From NCBI GenBank assembly GCA_001939145.1, contig LSRX01001554.1, forward strand, positions 32,514-96,513: DNA of 64,000 nt, written 5' to 3'. Made by a program: the position numbers and the translations under genes. This DNA comes from Symbiodinium microadriaticum. Lineage: Eukaryota; Sar; Dinophyceae; Suessiales; Symbiodiniaceae. Below the pieces are notes generated by a model. It saw only the letters and a program-made list of their open reading frames with translations, was not told the DNA's origin and did no database searches. Numbering within the stretch: position 1 is the first letter of the stretch; each line of letters starts with the position of its first letter. Of this stretch, positions 33,550 to 43,230 are shown one piece after another.

Positions 33550-35730
33550 CTGGGACCCCTGCCAAAGCGATCATCACGCTGCAGCATTGGCACAACCTAG
33601 GAGTCCTGCCAGCAACATTGACGCCACGGCCGCGGATGGAGGGCGAGAAAGGAGACACGGAAGTGCTTAAAATCATCGAGGAATGCGAGGAGCTGCAGCC
33701 AGAACATGGCATCGATGTGTGCCTGGACACGTCGATTCCTTTTCGCGGCAGAGTGGCTGGTCGGGTCCGAATGGGCCACGTGCTGTTTGCTGACTGTGGA
33801 GTTAAGGTCATGTGTAAGGAACAGCGGCTTGGTGCCTCCTTCCACGTGGTCGTGGGAGAGCTTCACGTGGGGGATACTCTGCACTGCAGAGGCTATCCAG
33901 GATACGAGTACAAGGGTGATCCTGCGATTTTCGCAACGGAGATTCTCGCGATTGAGCCGGCGTGTACGGAAGGTCTAAAACCGTCGGACTCCGTCCTGTG
34001 GAGTCCTGAGTGGCGTTCACAGGGTTGTTCTAATGGAGCGCGACAGCAACTGCTGCAGTTGAGGTTCCGCGATGAATCAATCCTCGTTGTGGAAAAGCCT
34101 GCTGGAAAGCTTGCCTGGGAAGACAACAGACACCGCCACGAACGTGGAACTGCCTTGAGAGTTGAAGCGGCCTCTCGACAGCAAGGGCACTATGGGAACC
34201 ATCCATGTGCGGGGTGAGACTGCATCACTCACATATCCCGAGCACGTGCCCCTCAAGGGCTAGACAGGGTCTTCCGTTACAAAATGTCTTCTGTTCGATT
34301 AACTCTTCTGCTAAGCAAGGTTTAGAAGTTCTGATTCGAAAATGGCTTGGCTTGACTTGCGAACTTGTCAACATACGTGTGTACGTTTGTACGTATGTGT
34401 ATATGTATGTACATATATGTCTGTATGTATGTTATTCATTTGTTTGTGTACACGCACATGCACACAATGACAGCTAGACAAGTCCTACTGAGATGAATCA
34501 TCTTTGTATATATATTTAATTATTTATTTATATTTGTGTTTATATATGTTTATGCACACACACACACACATCTGGGTGTGTGTGTGTGTGTGATAGGGTG
34601 CGCTTGTGTTTGTTGTGTTGATGGTTCGTTTCCCGGTGTGAAGCAATGGACTGGAACTGTTGTCCATCTGACAGCTATTCTGATTCCGAGAGTCTGTCAC
34701 ATGTTATGACAAGGACATCAGCTCCGCAAGCTTTGCAATGGTCAACAAAGGGAACACACAGCGCACCACGAAAGCAGTCTGCTCAGAGTGCTTCGCATGA
34801 GCACGATCTCAAGACAAAGGTCATTAGAGGGCTTCTGTTGACTGCCAACGTCAACAAAACGGACGAAAGAACCGTCGCTTGCCTCGAAGCCAAGTCAATC
34901 ATGCGGGAGGTTCCGTGGCAGAGCGCACAGTCCAAAGGCTGAAAGTTCAGCAAAGGCATGCCCTGCATGGTGACATTCGCGCAAATTCGTGCAGCACAGC
35001 CATGATCAGAAGAACCCCGAGAGCATCGTAAATCAATATTGTGTTCTACCTTGTGTCTTATGTAGAATTACATTGGCAAGCATGGCGGAGGAGATCGGGA
35101 CAGCTCCTTGTTGCAATTTTTCTGCATGTAGAACCCACGGCTTGAGTCCTGGAAAGTGAGGAACATCTGCTTTGTGCTCCGGAAGCTGAAGTCAGCGGTC
35201 CAGCCGTGTACACCATGACTCGGCAAGAGTCACCGTCCCATTGCCTTTTGGAGTACTTCATTCTGGTCGCTGGGAGACCTGCGGGAGTACTTTGGTGAGC
35301 AGGAAGATCGTGCTCAGATCAGAGATGCCTGTGCTGCAGCTTTGAAACTCTGGGGGTTCCAAGGTGTCCTCGTGTCGGGCTGCATTACGACCAGCACGTG
35401 GAAAGCCAAAACAAGATGCTGAAACGCAGCTGGATACTTTGTGGGAAGGTGATGACTGCTCCTTTACTATACCTTCGCGGTCGCATGATGTAGCAGACTG
35501 TAGCACCATGGTGCGACGAACCGTTGTGCTGGCTGACAAGGCTCCCTGCTTCGAGCTTCCGTTCGAGGACCCGAAGCGAAGTCGCAAGTTTGCAGGCCCG
35601 ACATGCAAGCCAATTATGGTGCAGATGCTTCAGAGGGAGCCTCAAAAGCCGAGGCACTTGCATCTTCTGGGCTTCCCGGTCTGGGGTGACCGCTCTCGCC
35701 TGAGCTGTTTTTTTCCAGCCTGCGCCAATG
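33550..35730 (+). CDS. RluA/TruC-type pseudouridine synthase with N-terminal OB fold
   Basis: The enzyme converts uridine to pseudouridine in RNA. The first long exon (33550-34217) encodes an OB-fold nucleic-acid-binding module: GRVAGRVRMGHVLFADCG, then VGDTLHCRGYPGYEYKGD and AIFATEILAIEP, as in the anticodon-binding domain of class II tRNA synthetases. It continues into LRFRDESILVVEKPAGKL, the conserved first strand of the RluA/TruC catalytic fold. About 35183-35280 reads VSGPAVYTMTRQ and EYFILVAGRPAG, the part after the catalytic loop. About 35655-35700, after an AG, reads HLHLLGFPVWGD, the C-terminal HLxxLGxPxxGD motif. The exon with the catalytic RLD motif was not found between 34217 and 35180, so activity cannot be judged. 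OB-fold and catalytic domain share one uninterrupted frame, a real fusion. Confidence 0.6.
34381..34595. repeat. Microsatellite cluster with (CA)n/(TG)n inverted pair
   Basis: GTAT/GTAC-rich repeats at 34381-34440, TATT-rich sequence at 34505-34545, then (CA)8 at 34555-34570, a 6-base spacer and (TG)8 at 34577-34592. The last two form a perfect 16-base inverted repeat. The cluster lies in an intron of the pseudouridine synthase gene. Confidence 0.85.
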
Positions 35731-35789
35731 GAAGCCGATGTCGGTGGACTCTGCAAAAAATGCGCGGTGACAGGCACCTGAGCATTTGA

Positions 35790-37239
35790 CAAATTACCCG
35801 TAGAACGCTCGGCGTTGCTTCTATCAAGGAGCATGCAATCCATGGCATGCAGTTAAGCGAAAATGAAAAGTCTCGGTAGCTTTAATTTAATCTTTGATGG
35901 CTACGTTGACATCTGAAGGCGGTGCTCTAATGTCAGGAGTCAGGAATGGTAGCGGCGTCTTGTCTTGATGTCATTGTCGAGAGTTCGAGAGTGGAACGGT
36001 TAGAGTGGAAATGTTGCCCTTCAATGCAGTGCTTGCCTGACAGGAGCGAGAGAGAAGGCTGCAACCAGGTTCAGGCCGCTTCAGCAAGGGGCATGACGCT
36101 GAGGTCGCTTCGGGAACCAGCGAGCAAATCTGCGCTCACGTGCCGTTTTCGGCCTAGCAAGGCCATGGTGTCACTTGGGGCGCTTGGAGCTTTTCGGGAG
36201 CTGGGGCGGCCTCCGGCTCGAGCATGCGCCACCACCGGATCTTCTAAGAGCCGAGACCTGAGAAGATCAGCGGTGGCTCTGAGGCGAGAGGAGGCGATGC
36301 GAGGGAATCTGCGCCTCTCTCAGGTGCTGCGTGCTGTTGGTGGTGACTGGCAGTTCTCGTCGACGGTGCAGAGACTCCCTCCAGTGATGGTGCTGTCTCA
36401 CCTTGAGAACGGTCTTGGCGTAGCCTACTATGTGGCAACTCGGAGCACTGCGGAAAAAGCTGGAAAAACAAGAGGGCTTGGATGAAACTTCGATTCCTTC
36501 AGTGTTGGGTATCGGTCCCTGATGAGGAGGCACCACCCATTCGCAGCAGGAATCGAGTGCAGAGTCCTCGAATTGCCACCTTGCAGTTGCATGGATCCTT
36601 CCAGTGCAACTAAGTTTAGCCAAGGCTCTTCCGAGCTGCCACGCGAGGAGGGGCACGAGAAAACCATCTGAGAAGGACTTCAGGACAGGAGATACTCTCA
36701 CTTTTGTCTCAGGACCTCTCTCGCTTTGCCAAGATCTTCGTTGTCGCTTCGGGAGATGGAAGCTCTCGTGCAGTGGAGGCGACCAGCTTTTACTCTGTGA
36801 TACTCTGTGTGCACACAGCCACCAAAGCCCAGCTGCCCAGCCTGACCCCGCACGTACAGTACCTGTTCTTGAGAAGATTTGACAAGGTCCTGCAAGCTGC
36901 TGTTGAAGCTTTGAAAGCAATCTCACAGATGGCGGCGAGCCCTGATCAGAGCCTTCGGGTAGTTGCAAAAGCATGCTAACTAATGCCCCAAGGTGCAGGA
37001 TGCGCAGTCTCCGCAGATCTGGTCCTTCACTTGGAGACGCCAAAAGCAGCACACATCACATTGCGCATCTTTGGAACCTCGCTGCCCAGGTTCGTGATGG
37101 CAGGAACCCAGGCTTCACAAGCTGCCCTTGCCTCAACATCGCGATCTCACACAGCAATGAAATTGCAGCAAAGGGAGATGTAACGTGGAGGTTTGCAACT
37201 ATGTAGCGTGGAGGTTTGCAACTATGTATGGGTGTGTGT

Positions 37240-37293
<54 letters not shown>

Positions 37294-38138
37294 CTGGCCC
37301 TGGACAACCCATGCCCCAGGCTCTACTAGGTTACACCCACCTCGGGCCATGGTGTTCTTGGGTGTGCAGGGTCGGGAGGATATCTAGGCGGGATAGTTAA
37401 GAATGAAAAGGGCTGGCAACATGCGGGTGTGTTCCTCGCTGTCACAGTCCCTCTCTTGCACTCTCTCTCGGTCTTGTTTGTGCTGAGGAGGACTTGGCCA
37501 AGCGGGGTGTGCCCTTCCACGCAGGTTTGTGGGGACTCGCTCGCTGTGCCAGGCTTCCTTGCTGCCTACCAGGGCTCAGCGAAAGCCTCGACAGCTGTTC
37601 CTTTTAAGCAGGCGCGAGCGAGTGATGGTCGGCTGCATCGATGTGCGATCCTTTGAAGCGGCGAACTGGTAAGGTCTGAATCATCGGCTCTACAGAGCTG
37701 AAGCTAAAGCTCACCATGTCTTTTCTTCACTCCTTGAGCAAGGTCGATTCCACTTGCCCCCGGGCCATATTCAGCCGACTTCGAGCTGCAAGAAGCCAGC
37801 AGGACAGAACAGTTGGCGCAGACCAGTGAAGAGGCAGTTGTTGCTTGGTTTGCTGACGAGGGAATCCCCCGCTCGATGCACTGCACCGGCAAATCTAGCT
37901 TCACCAACACGCTGCATGTTGCATCAGCCCGAGCTGGAAGAGTAAACTTCACGAACATGACAAGTGCACCGCTGATGTCGATTGCTCTGACAACCTCGAC
38001 ACCCAAGTCGAATGTCGCATCACGAACACCTTTCCGACGGATAGTCCTAGAGATACTAAACCCCCACAGGTTGCTCAAACCTTTCTGAGTCACCATTAAA
38101 CCACGCAAGCCGAGGCCCCGGCATCAACTTCGCACCTA
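35790..38138. other. Unassigned stretch
   Basis: Exon-like plus-strand frames at 36697-36979 (ASGDGSSRAVEATSF, FDKVLQAAVEALKAISQ) and 37742-38088 (LQEASRTEQLAQTSEEAVVA). A 261-codon minus-strand frame (36267-37052) and a 134-codon one (37704-38108) overlap them. None has a motif I recognise, and I cannot choose a strand. Confidence 0.25.
37184..37292. repeat. 23-base tandem duplication followed by A-run, (TA)n and (TG)n
   Basis: CGTGGAGGTTTGCAACTATG plus three bases occurs twice in tandem (37184-37206, 37207-37229). About 20 bases on come an A-run, (TA)n and (TG)n, to about 37292. Similar A-run plus (TA)n tracts occur at about 53146-53172. Confidence 0.9.
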
Positions 38139-38273
38139 TGGCCTCCACAGAATCACTGCTAAAACTGAAAGTAGAAACAAGTAAGTCTCCCGTCGCTATC
38201 TCTCCACTTGTCTTTCTGTCGCGGTTTCAAGCCAATCCCGCTGACCCTGGAATGACTAGATTTAACGAGCCTC

Positions 38274-38751
38274 ATGCCAAGACAGGAGGATGATGACGAC
38301 TGCGGGCCTGAGATGGAGATGTTGGTGCGAAAGCTGACTCTGGATGCAGAGGAGGCGCCCATCGCCCACAACCTGCCGTTTTCTCAGATTCCATGGTTTG
38401 CAGAAGCTACATCCAGTCGAGCAGTAAGTGGTGGACAACGCAAGCAGCCACGCTCTGCTGCATCCTTTTCATAGCCACCCAGCCTCTAGCACACCGACCT
38501 GCAACACCCTGACATCTTGTGACATCTTGTAATCCTGGGCCATTTGCTCAGCCCTGAACCCATGCCCGGCCATTCTAAACGGCTTCGAGAAAAGGCCGGT
38601 TACCTTGGTTCAGCAGGGTTCAGCCATGCTTCGAAATCTGCAGGAGTCTGACAGCGATGAACAGGATTTGGAGCGCTACGTGGCAAGGATAGAGCAGACT
38701 TCAGCCGAAGCAACTCGGCTGGCAGCAACAGGGGCTGGTCATGTTCCATAG
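38274..38751 (+). CDS. Small two-exon gene candidate, unknown function
   Basis: Exon 1 (38274-38423) starts with ATG and encodes 50 residues with an acidic N-terminus (MPRQEDDDDCGPEMEMLVRK), then ending WFAEATSSRA at a strong donor (A|GTAAGT). Exon 2 (38617-38751) follows CAGCAG, keeps phase 0 and encodes an acidic helical stretch (NLQESDSDEQDLERYVARIE) before TAG. The predicted protein is about 94 residues. The last codons contain another possible donor, and a phase-0 exon after an AG near 38885 (VVDAVALVLSQQLGW) could extend it. It is also possible that these are 5' exons of the PPR gene 540 bases downstream. No family is recognised. Confidence 0.4.
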
Positions 38752-39289
38752 GATGAACATTGCCAGCTCGAGGCTTGGGGCGTTTGGCCTCCACCTACAC
38801 TTCCCAGCCCTGGCTGGTTTGTCATCAGCCGCAACCTGACATCATGTTGCGAGTACGTCTGAGCTTTGAGCTGCGGTCTCACAGGTGGTGGATGCAGTGG
38901 CCTTGGTCTTGTCTCAGCAGCTTGGTTGGCGACACAGGCCAGAAGAAGCAGTTGATGACGGATGCCCCGTGGGCACAGGATACCCCTGAAGACATACAGC
39001 GCAGTGGAACCATGATTTTGTCGATGAGCTGTCAGCCTGGCACTTCATGTTTGAGTTGAAGAGACCCCCTTTTGTGGGCCGGCGCCTGTAGTTGTTGCTG
39101 CCAGATGGAGACTACCAGCAGTTACTTCTTTACCTTCTGACATGACAAAGCCGAGCCCCCCTGAACCACTGTTGACCACTGTCGTGTCATATTGTGACCG
39201 GGGAATCCGGACAAGATACTATCAAGCCTCGGACCCTTGCATGCTGATGTATCGCTCCCCGCAGCCCTGCCACTCGCGAACAAGCTTCA

Positions 39290-41222
39290 GTGTTGGCAGA
39301 AGTTCGCAAGCAGGAGTTGCCATGGCTTTCCACGAGACTTTGGGCCGGCATTTGGCATGGGTTTCAGCAACCAGATCCCAGCATGCCAATATCAGAAATA
39401 AAGTGCTGCAATTCTGCCATACATCGAGTCGGGAACACCAGGCAGTGGAAGCAGGCACTGAACTTGCTCGCGCGCCTCCCAGAACTAGAGCTGGAGCGAA
39501 GTATAGTATCCTTCAATGCTGCCATTAGCGCAACAGGCAAAGTCGGACCGTGGGAGCTTGGATCGAACTTGCTTAATGAATTGCATTCGCTGTTGCTGAG
39601 GCCCGCTATTGTCACTTACAGCTCCAGAATTAAAGGACTTAGGAAGTGGACTGAAGCCTTGCACCTGCTGGCAACTGCCAAGCGCAAGCACTTGGTAGCA
39701 GATATGATTATGTACAGTCTAGGAGTGAGTGCTTGCGAGGGCTCGGCAGGCTCGGCAGCTTGGCAAGCGGCCTTACAGCTTTTCTTGGAGGTGCGCATGC
39801 TTGGCTTACAGGAAGACACAATGCTTGCTGGCTCAATGATCAGTGCTTGTGAGAAAGGGCGGCAGTGGCAGTGGTCTTTGCACCTCCTGAACAACTTCAG
39901 ATCTGCACGGCTGAGGCTAAGTGTTGTGATGTTCAATGCAGCGATCAGTGCCTGTGAGAAATGCGGGCATTGGGAGCTGGCGTTGGCATTGCTGCAAGAG
40001 GACGCATCGTCCCGAGTTCGCCCTTTGGATTTGATCTGAATTTGAATCCATTTCCGGGTTGCGGGATTTCCACACTTACCCTTTGCCACATCAACGATGG
40101 GTCAATCGAGACGTTATCTTCCAACAGGGTTCAGTACCTGCGCCAATAAACAGACACGAATTGCTGGCACGAAAAGGATGCCAGGCAAGAACCACAAGAT
40201 CTGTTTGTGGGCTGCTTTGTGTTCGTTTTTGTCCCTCTCTTTCTCGAAAACGCAGGCTTTCGCCTCTCCTCGAAGTATTCCTTGAGCCTGCATAGCCGCA
40301 CAACCTCCCGCCACCCCTGAAGGACATGCGAGTGTTGCATATCGTGCCTGATGTGATAACCTTCAACGCTTCCATCAGTGCTTGCGAGAAGGCCACGCGC
40401 TGGCCGAACGCTCTGTGGGTCTTGGAACTGGCGGAAAATCAAGCGCTTCAGCCGGACTTGATCACTTTCAGTGCTGCTATGAGCGCGTGTGCCAAAGCAA
40501 GTCGATGGCAGCAAGCAGTTTCGCTTCTGCACAAGCTCCTCTCAATCCATCTAGAAACAGACATCATTACGTACAATGCCGTGCTCAGTGCACTTGAGCA
40601 CGAAGGTCGCTGGCAGCAATCCCTGAACCTACTGGCACAGCTTCAGGATCAAAACATATTTGCAACCCGTGTTACTTACAACGCGTTGATCAGTGTATGT
40701 GAGAAAGCTTGTCAATGGCAGCATGCAGTGCGGACGACAACGGTGGCGAAGACAAAAACTCGAACAGATGTGATTACGTGCAATGCAAGCATCAGTGCTT
40801 GTCAAAGGGTCGAGCGGTGGATGTCTACACTAAATTTTCTGGAGCAAGTGGGACACGGACGGCTTCACAGCGATGTGGTCACATACAGTTCCTGTGTCAG
40901 TGCATGTGGCGCGGCAGCCTTGTGGAAAGGTGCTATGTTCCTTTGCGCTAAGGCTCAGCAGCAGCAGTTGCATGACTCGGTCCTTTACAGCACTGCCGTG
41001 AACGCTTGCAGCGCAGATGGGCGGTCATGGGCGCTCATCTTGGCTTTGCTGTTCACTGCTAAGGCAGACAAAACTGTCGATATGGATGCCATCGGCATGG
41101 CCTTGACTGCATGCCTCAAAGCAGGAAGGGAATTTCACGCGCGACGTGCCATTTCATGTCTTTTGGGGCAAGCGGACAGGGACTGCCACCTTGCACTTCG
41201 GGAAACTGTCCGGTTTCAGTAG
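39290..41222 (+). CDS. PPR-repeat protein
   Basis: Pentatricopeptide-repeat proteins bind organelle or nuclear RNA in a base-specific way and act in RNA maturation, stability and editing; dinoflagellates have many. Exon 1 (about 39290-39997) and exon 2 (40323-41222) together encode about 535 residues made of roughly 35-residue repeats. Typical lines are SIVSFNAAISATGKVGPW, DVITFNASISACEKATRW, DLITFSAAMSACAKASRW and DIITYNAVLSALEHEGRW. The intron at 39998-40322 (325 bases) begins GA and ends AG and joins codons in phase 0 inside a repeat. At least 11 repeats are visible. The true start is uncertain because no ATG fixes the left edge; upstream exons may exist. No targeting peptide or extra C-terminal domain is visible. 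Confidence 0.9.
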
Positions 41223-41529
41223 GAATTGGCTGTGATCCACTGGCTGAGTCGCGAAACCCTCGGATGGAACTAGGACCAGGACGCATTCCTGCGGTTTTTA
41301 GGAGCCCAGTTGCTCGCGAGGCTGCGCCAGCAAGCCGCTCACAGTGAGCCCGCTCTTGGATCGGCCTGCGGTCATCGTCACAGAGAACCACAACGGGCTC
41401 GCCCGGTGAGCAGATCCTAATTGAGAGGCTGGAGAAAGAATCGACAGCAGGAAACCTGATTGAAAAGATATGGCCCTCGCAACATACACACATAGCGATG
41501 CAGTGCTTCTTTTTGTTATGTCATGTCAG

Positions 41530-43230
41530 GGGGTTACACACTTGGCGCTGCTGTCCCGCACTGGTCAGTGTAAGGACACCCTATGCATTTTCTTTGGCCT
41601 TGATTGGCTTTCCGAGAAGCTGTCTAAGTCTCAGCGACAGCCTGCAGGAAGACACGCAAAGGCAGGCTCTGGAAGAATTGCACCTCGGACTTGTTCTGAG
41701 CAAGAGGCACAGTACATTGTACATTGGCGACAACAATCCGAAGAAAGGTGCCAAGCCCCCGATCTCCGAGTCTGTCTTCGACCGTGTGACGTTTCTCTCC
41801 GGAAGGAGGCCGACACCTGCTAACTCCTCCACTCAAGGAAATTATTTGTTCCACAGTCGGTGGCAGGATGCATCATGGTTGTATCATAGCAAGAGCTGGT
41901 AGCTTCCTCAGGTAGATGAGATGCTGGCTGCTCTGAAAGACTGCGACGCAGTGTCGGTCAAAGGCTGGTGGTCGGATTGAAGCGCATCGCGGTTCGTCGT
42001 TGACTGTAGTGACATGTGGTAACTGTAGGGATTACTCGCCTCGCGGGGAGCTGGCTCGAAGATGTTATTGCACTTCAGGAGGGCAACTCGTTGTGGCTGA
42101 TGGCGTCAAAATGACAAAGAATCAGCTGCCGTCATACCACTCCCCCAAACTGTCGCAGGTGTCTTGCATGCGGCAGGCTTGCTACAGGAACACTGCGATC
42201 GTAGGGGTGTGTCTGGCCTGCAGTGAAAGTTTGTTCCTCACTTGTCAGGACCACGCACTCGCCCACCTGGAGTCCGAGCACCTCGCCACTGTGATTTCGC
42301 CCAAAATGGAGCGCCCTCTCGATCTTAGCAGAGGTGGGATCGCCCGTGTTACCCTTTGCAGGATGGCGCTATCAATCTGCATGTGTCAGCCTGAGTTGTG
42401 CGATTTTGGCTTGTTGCCATCACTGGTCGTTAGCAAGTTCGGTTCTGCAGGAGTCCTTGTCCTCGGCAGACATCGAGCACTTTCTGCTTTTTTCGTCAGT
42501 TGCTGCGCTGCTGGGCTCACCAGGGTCCGCCTGCCCTTTTACGATTCTGCACAGAGCATGCTGCGTGCTTACAGCCTTTGCGAGGCAGGGAAACTATGCA
42601 GCTGCGAATTCATTCCTGGATTCATTCGCCTTGTTCCGGCAAGCAAGAGGCCACTCGAGAGACTCGGGAGCCTCATGTCTTCTTGGCTTGCACAGGTTTG
42701 CCTGCACTCAGTGTGCAGTGGGGTCCGTGGGCAGATGTGGGCAGCATGGCTTTCAATGTCTGGTCTTCTGTTGGCAGTTTCCACTGCCCAGGCATTCCTA
42801 ATCCTCCCAGGTTTGGGGTCCTGGATCACACCGGAAATACATAGTTTCAACCGGAGTGCGAAGGTGTTGGCTGGGAAACCCTGGCGTCGAGAGTAGGTCG
42901 AGCAGATGTTTCGAAATGCAAGCCAGCCCAGGTATGGCTGCTCGAAGCGGAGTGGGAGGACCCGGCTTCTGGGCACCCAAGATATCTCCCAACAATGCCC
43001 TGCAGGCACCATAGCTTTTCCCATGTGGCGAAGTTGCGTTGATTACATTCGCACGCGTTCAGGCACTTTCCGCGGTCATCGCGGCTGGCAGAGGCCTGGG
43101 GTCTTCCGAAGGCGATCTGCGGCGTTCTCTTGGCTTGTCAGGGCCTGCGGCATCTGCAGCACTCAGCATCACTCGCATTAACTGGCCGAAGCCTCGGCAA
43201 GCACTAGCAGCGATCAGTTTCTCGTTCATG
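41530..43230 (+). CDS. Second PKS ketoreductase (KR), split by GC-AG introns
   Basis: Eight pieces form most of a PKS ketoreductase. 41530-41567 reads GVTHLALLSRTGQ. 41912-41957 reads VDEMLAALKDCDA. 42249-42335 reads DHALAHLESEHLATVISPKM. 42450-42524 contains IEHFLLFSSVAALLGSP. 42585-42649 reads QGNYAAANSFLDSFALF, giving the catalytic Ser, Tyr and Asn. 42696-42740 reads LPALSVQWGPWADVG. 42932-43005 reads MAARSGVGG and ISPNNALQ. 43063 onward is linker ending ITRINWPKPRQ. Introns 42525-42584 (GT-AG, 60 bases), 42650-42695, 42741-42931 and 43006-43062 (all GC-AG) keep frame exactly. The N-terminal glycine-rich Rossmann motif is not visible, and only about 300 bases separate the first piece from the PPR stop codon. 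It may belong to a larger gene that spans the PPR gene, or be a fragment. Confidence 0.75.

Noticed and set aside
36267-37052. 261-codon minus-strand open frame
   Set aside because: No recognisable motif, a competing plus-strand exon-like frame, and composition-driven openness; not listed as a gene.
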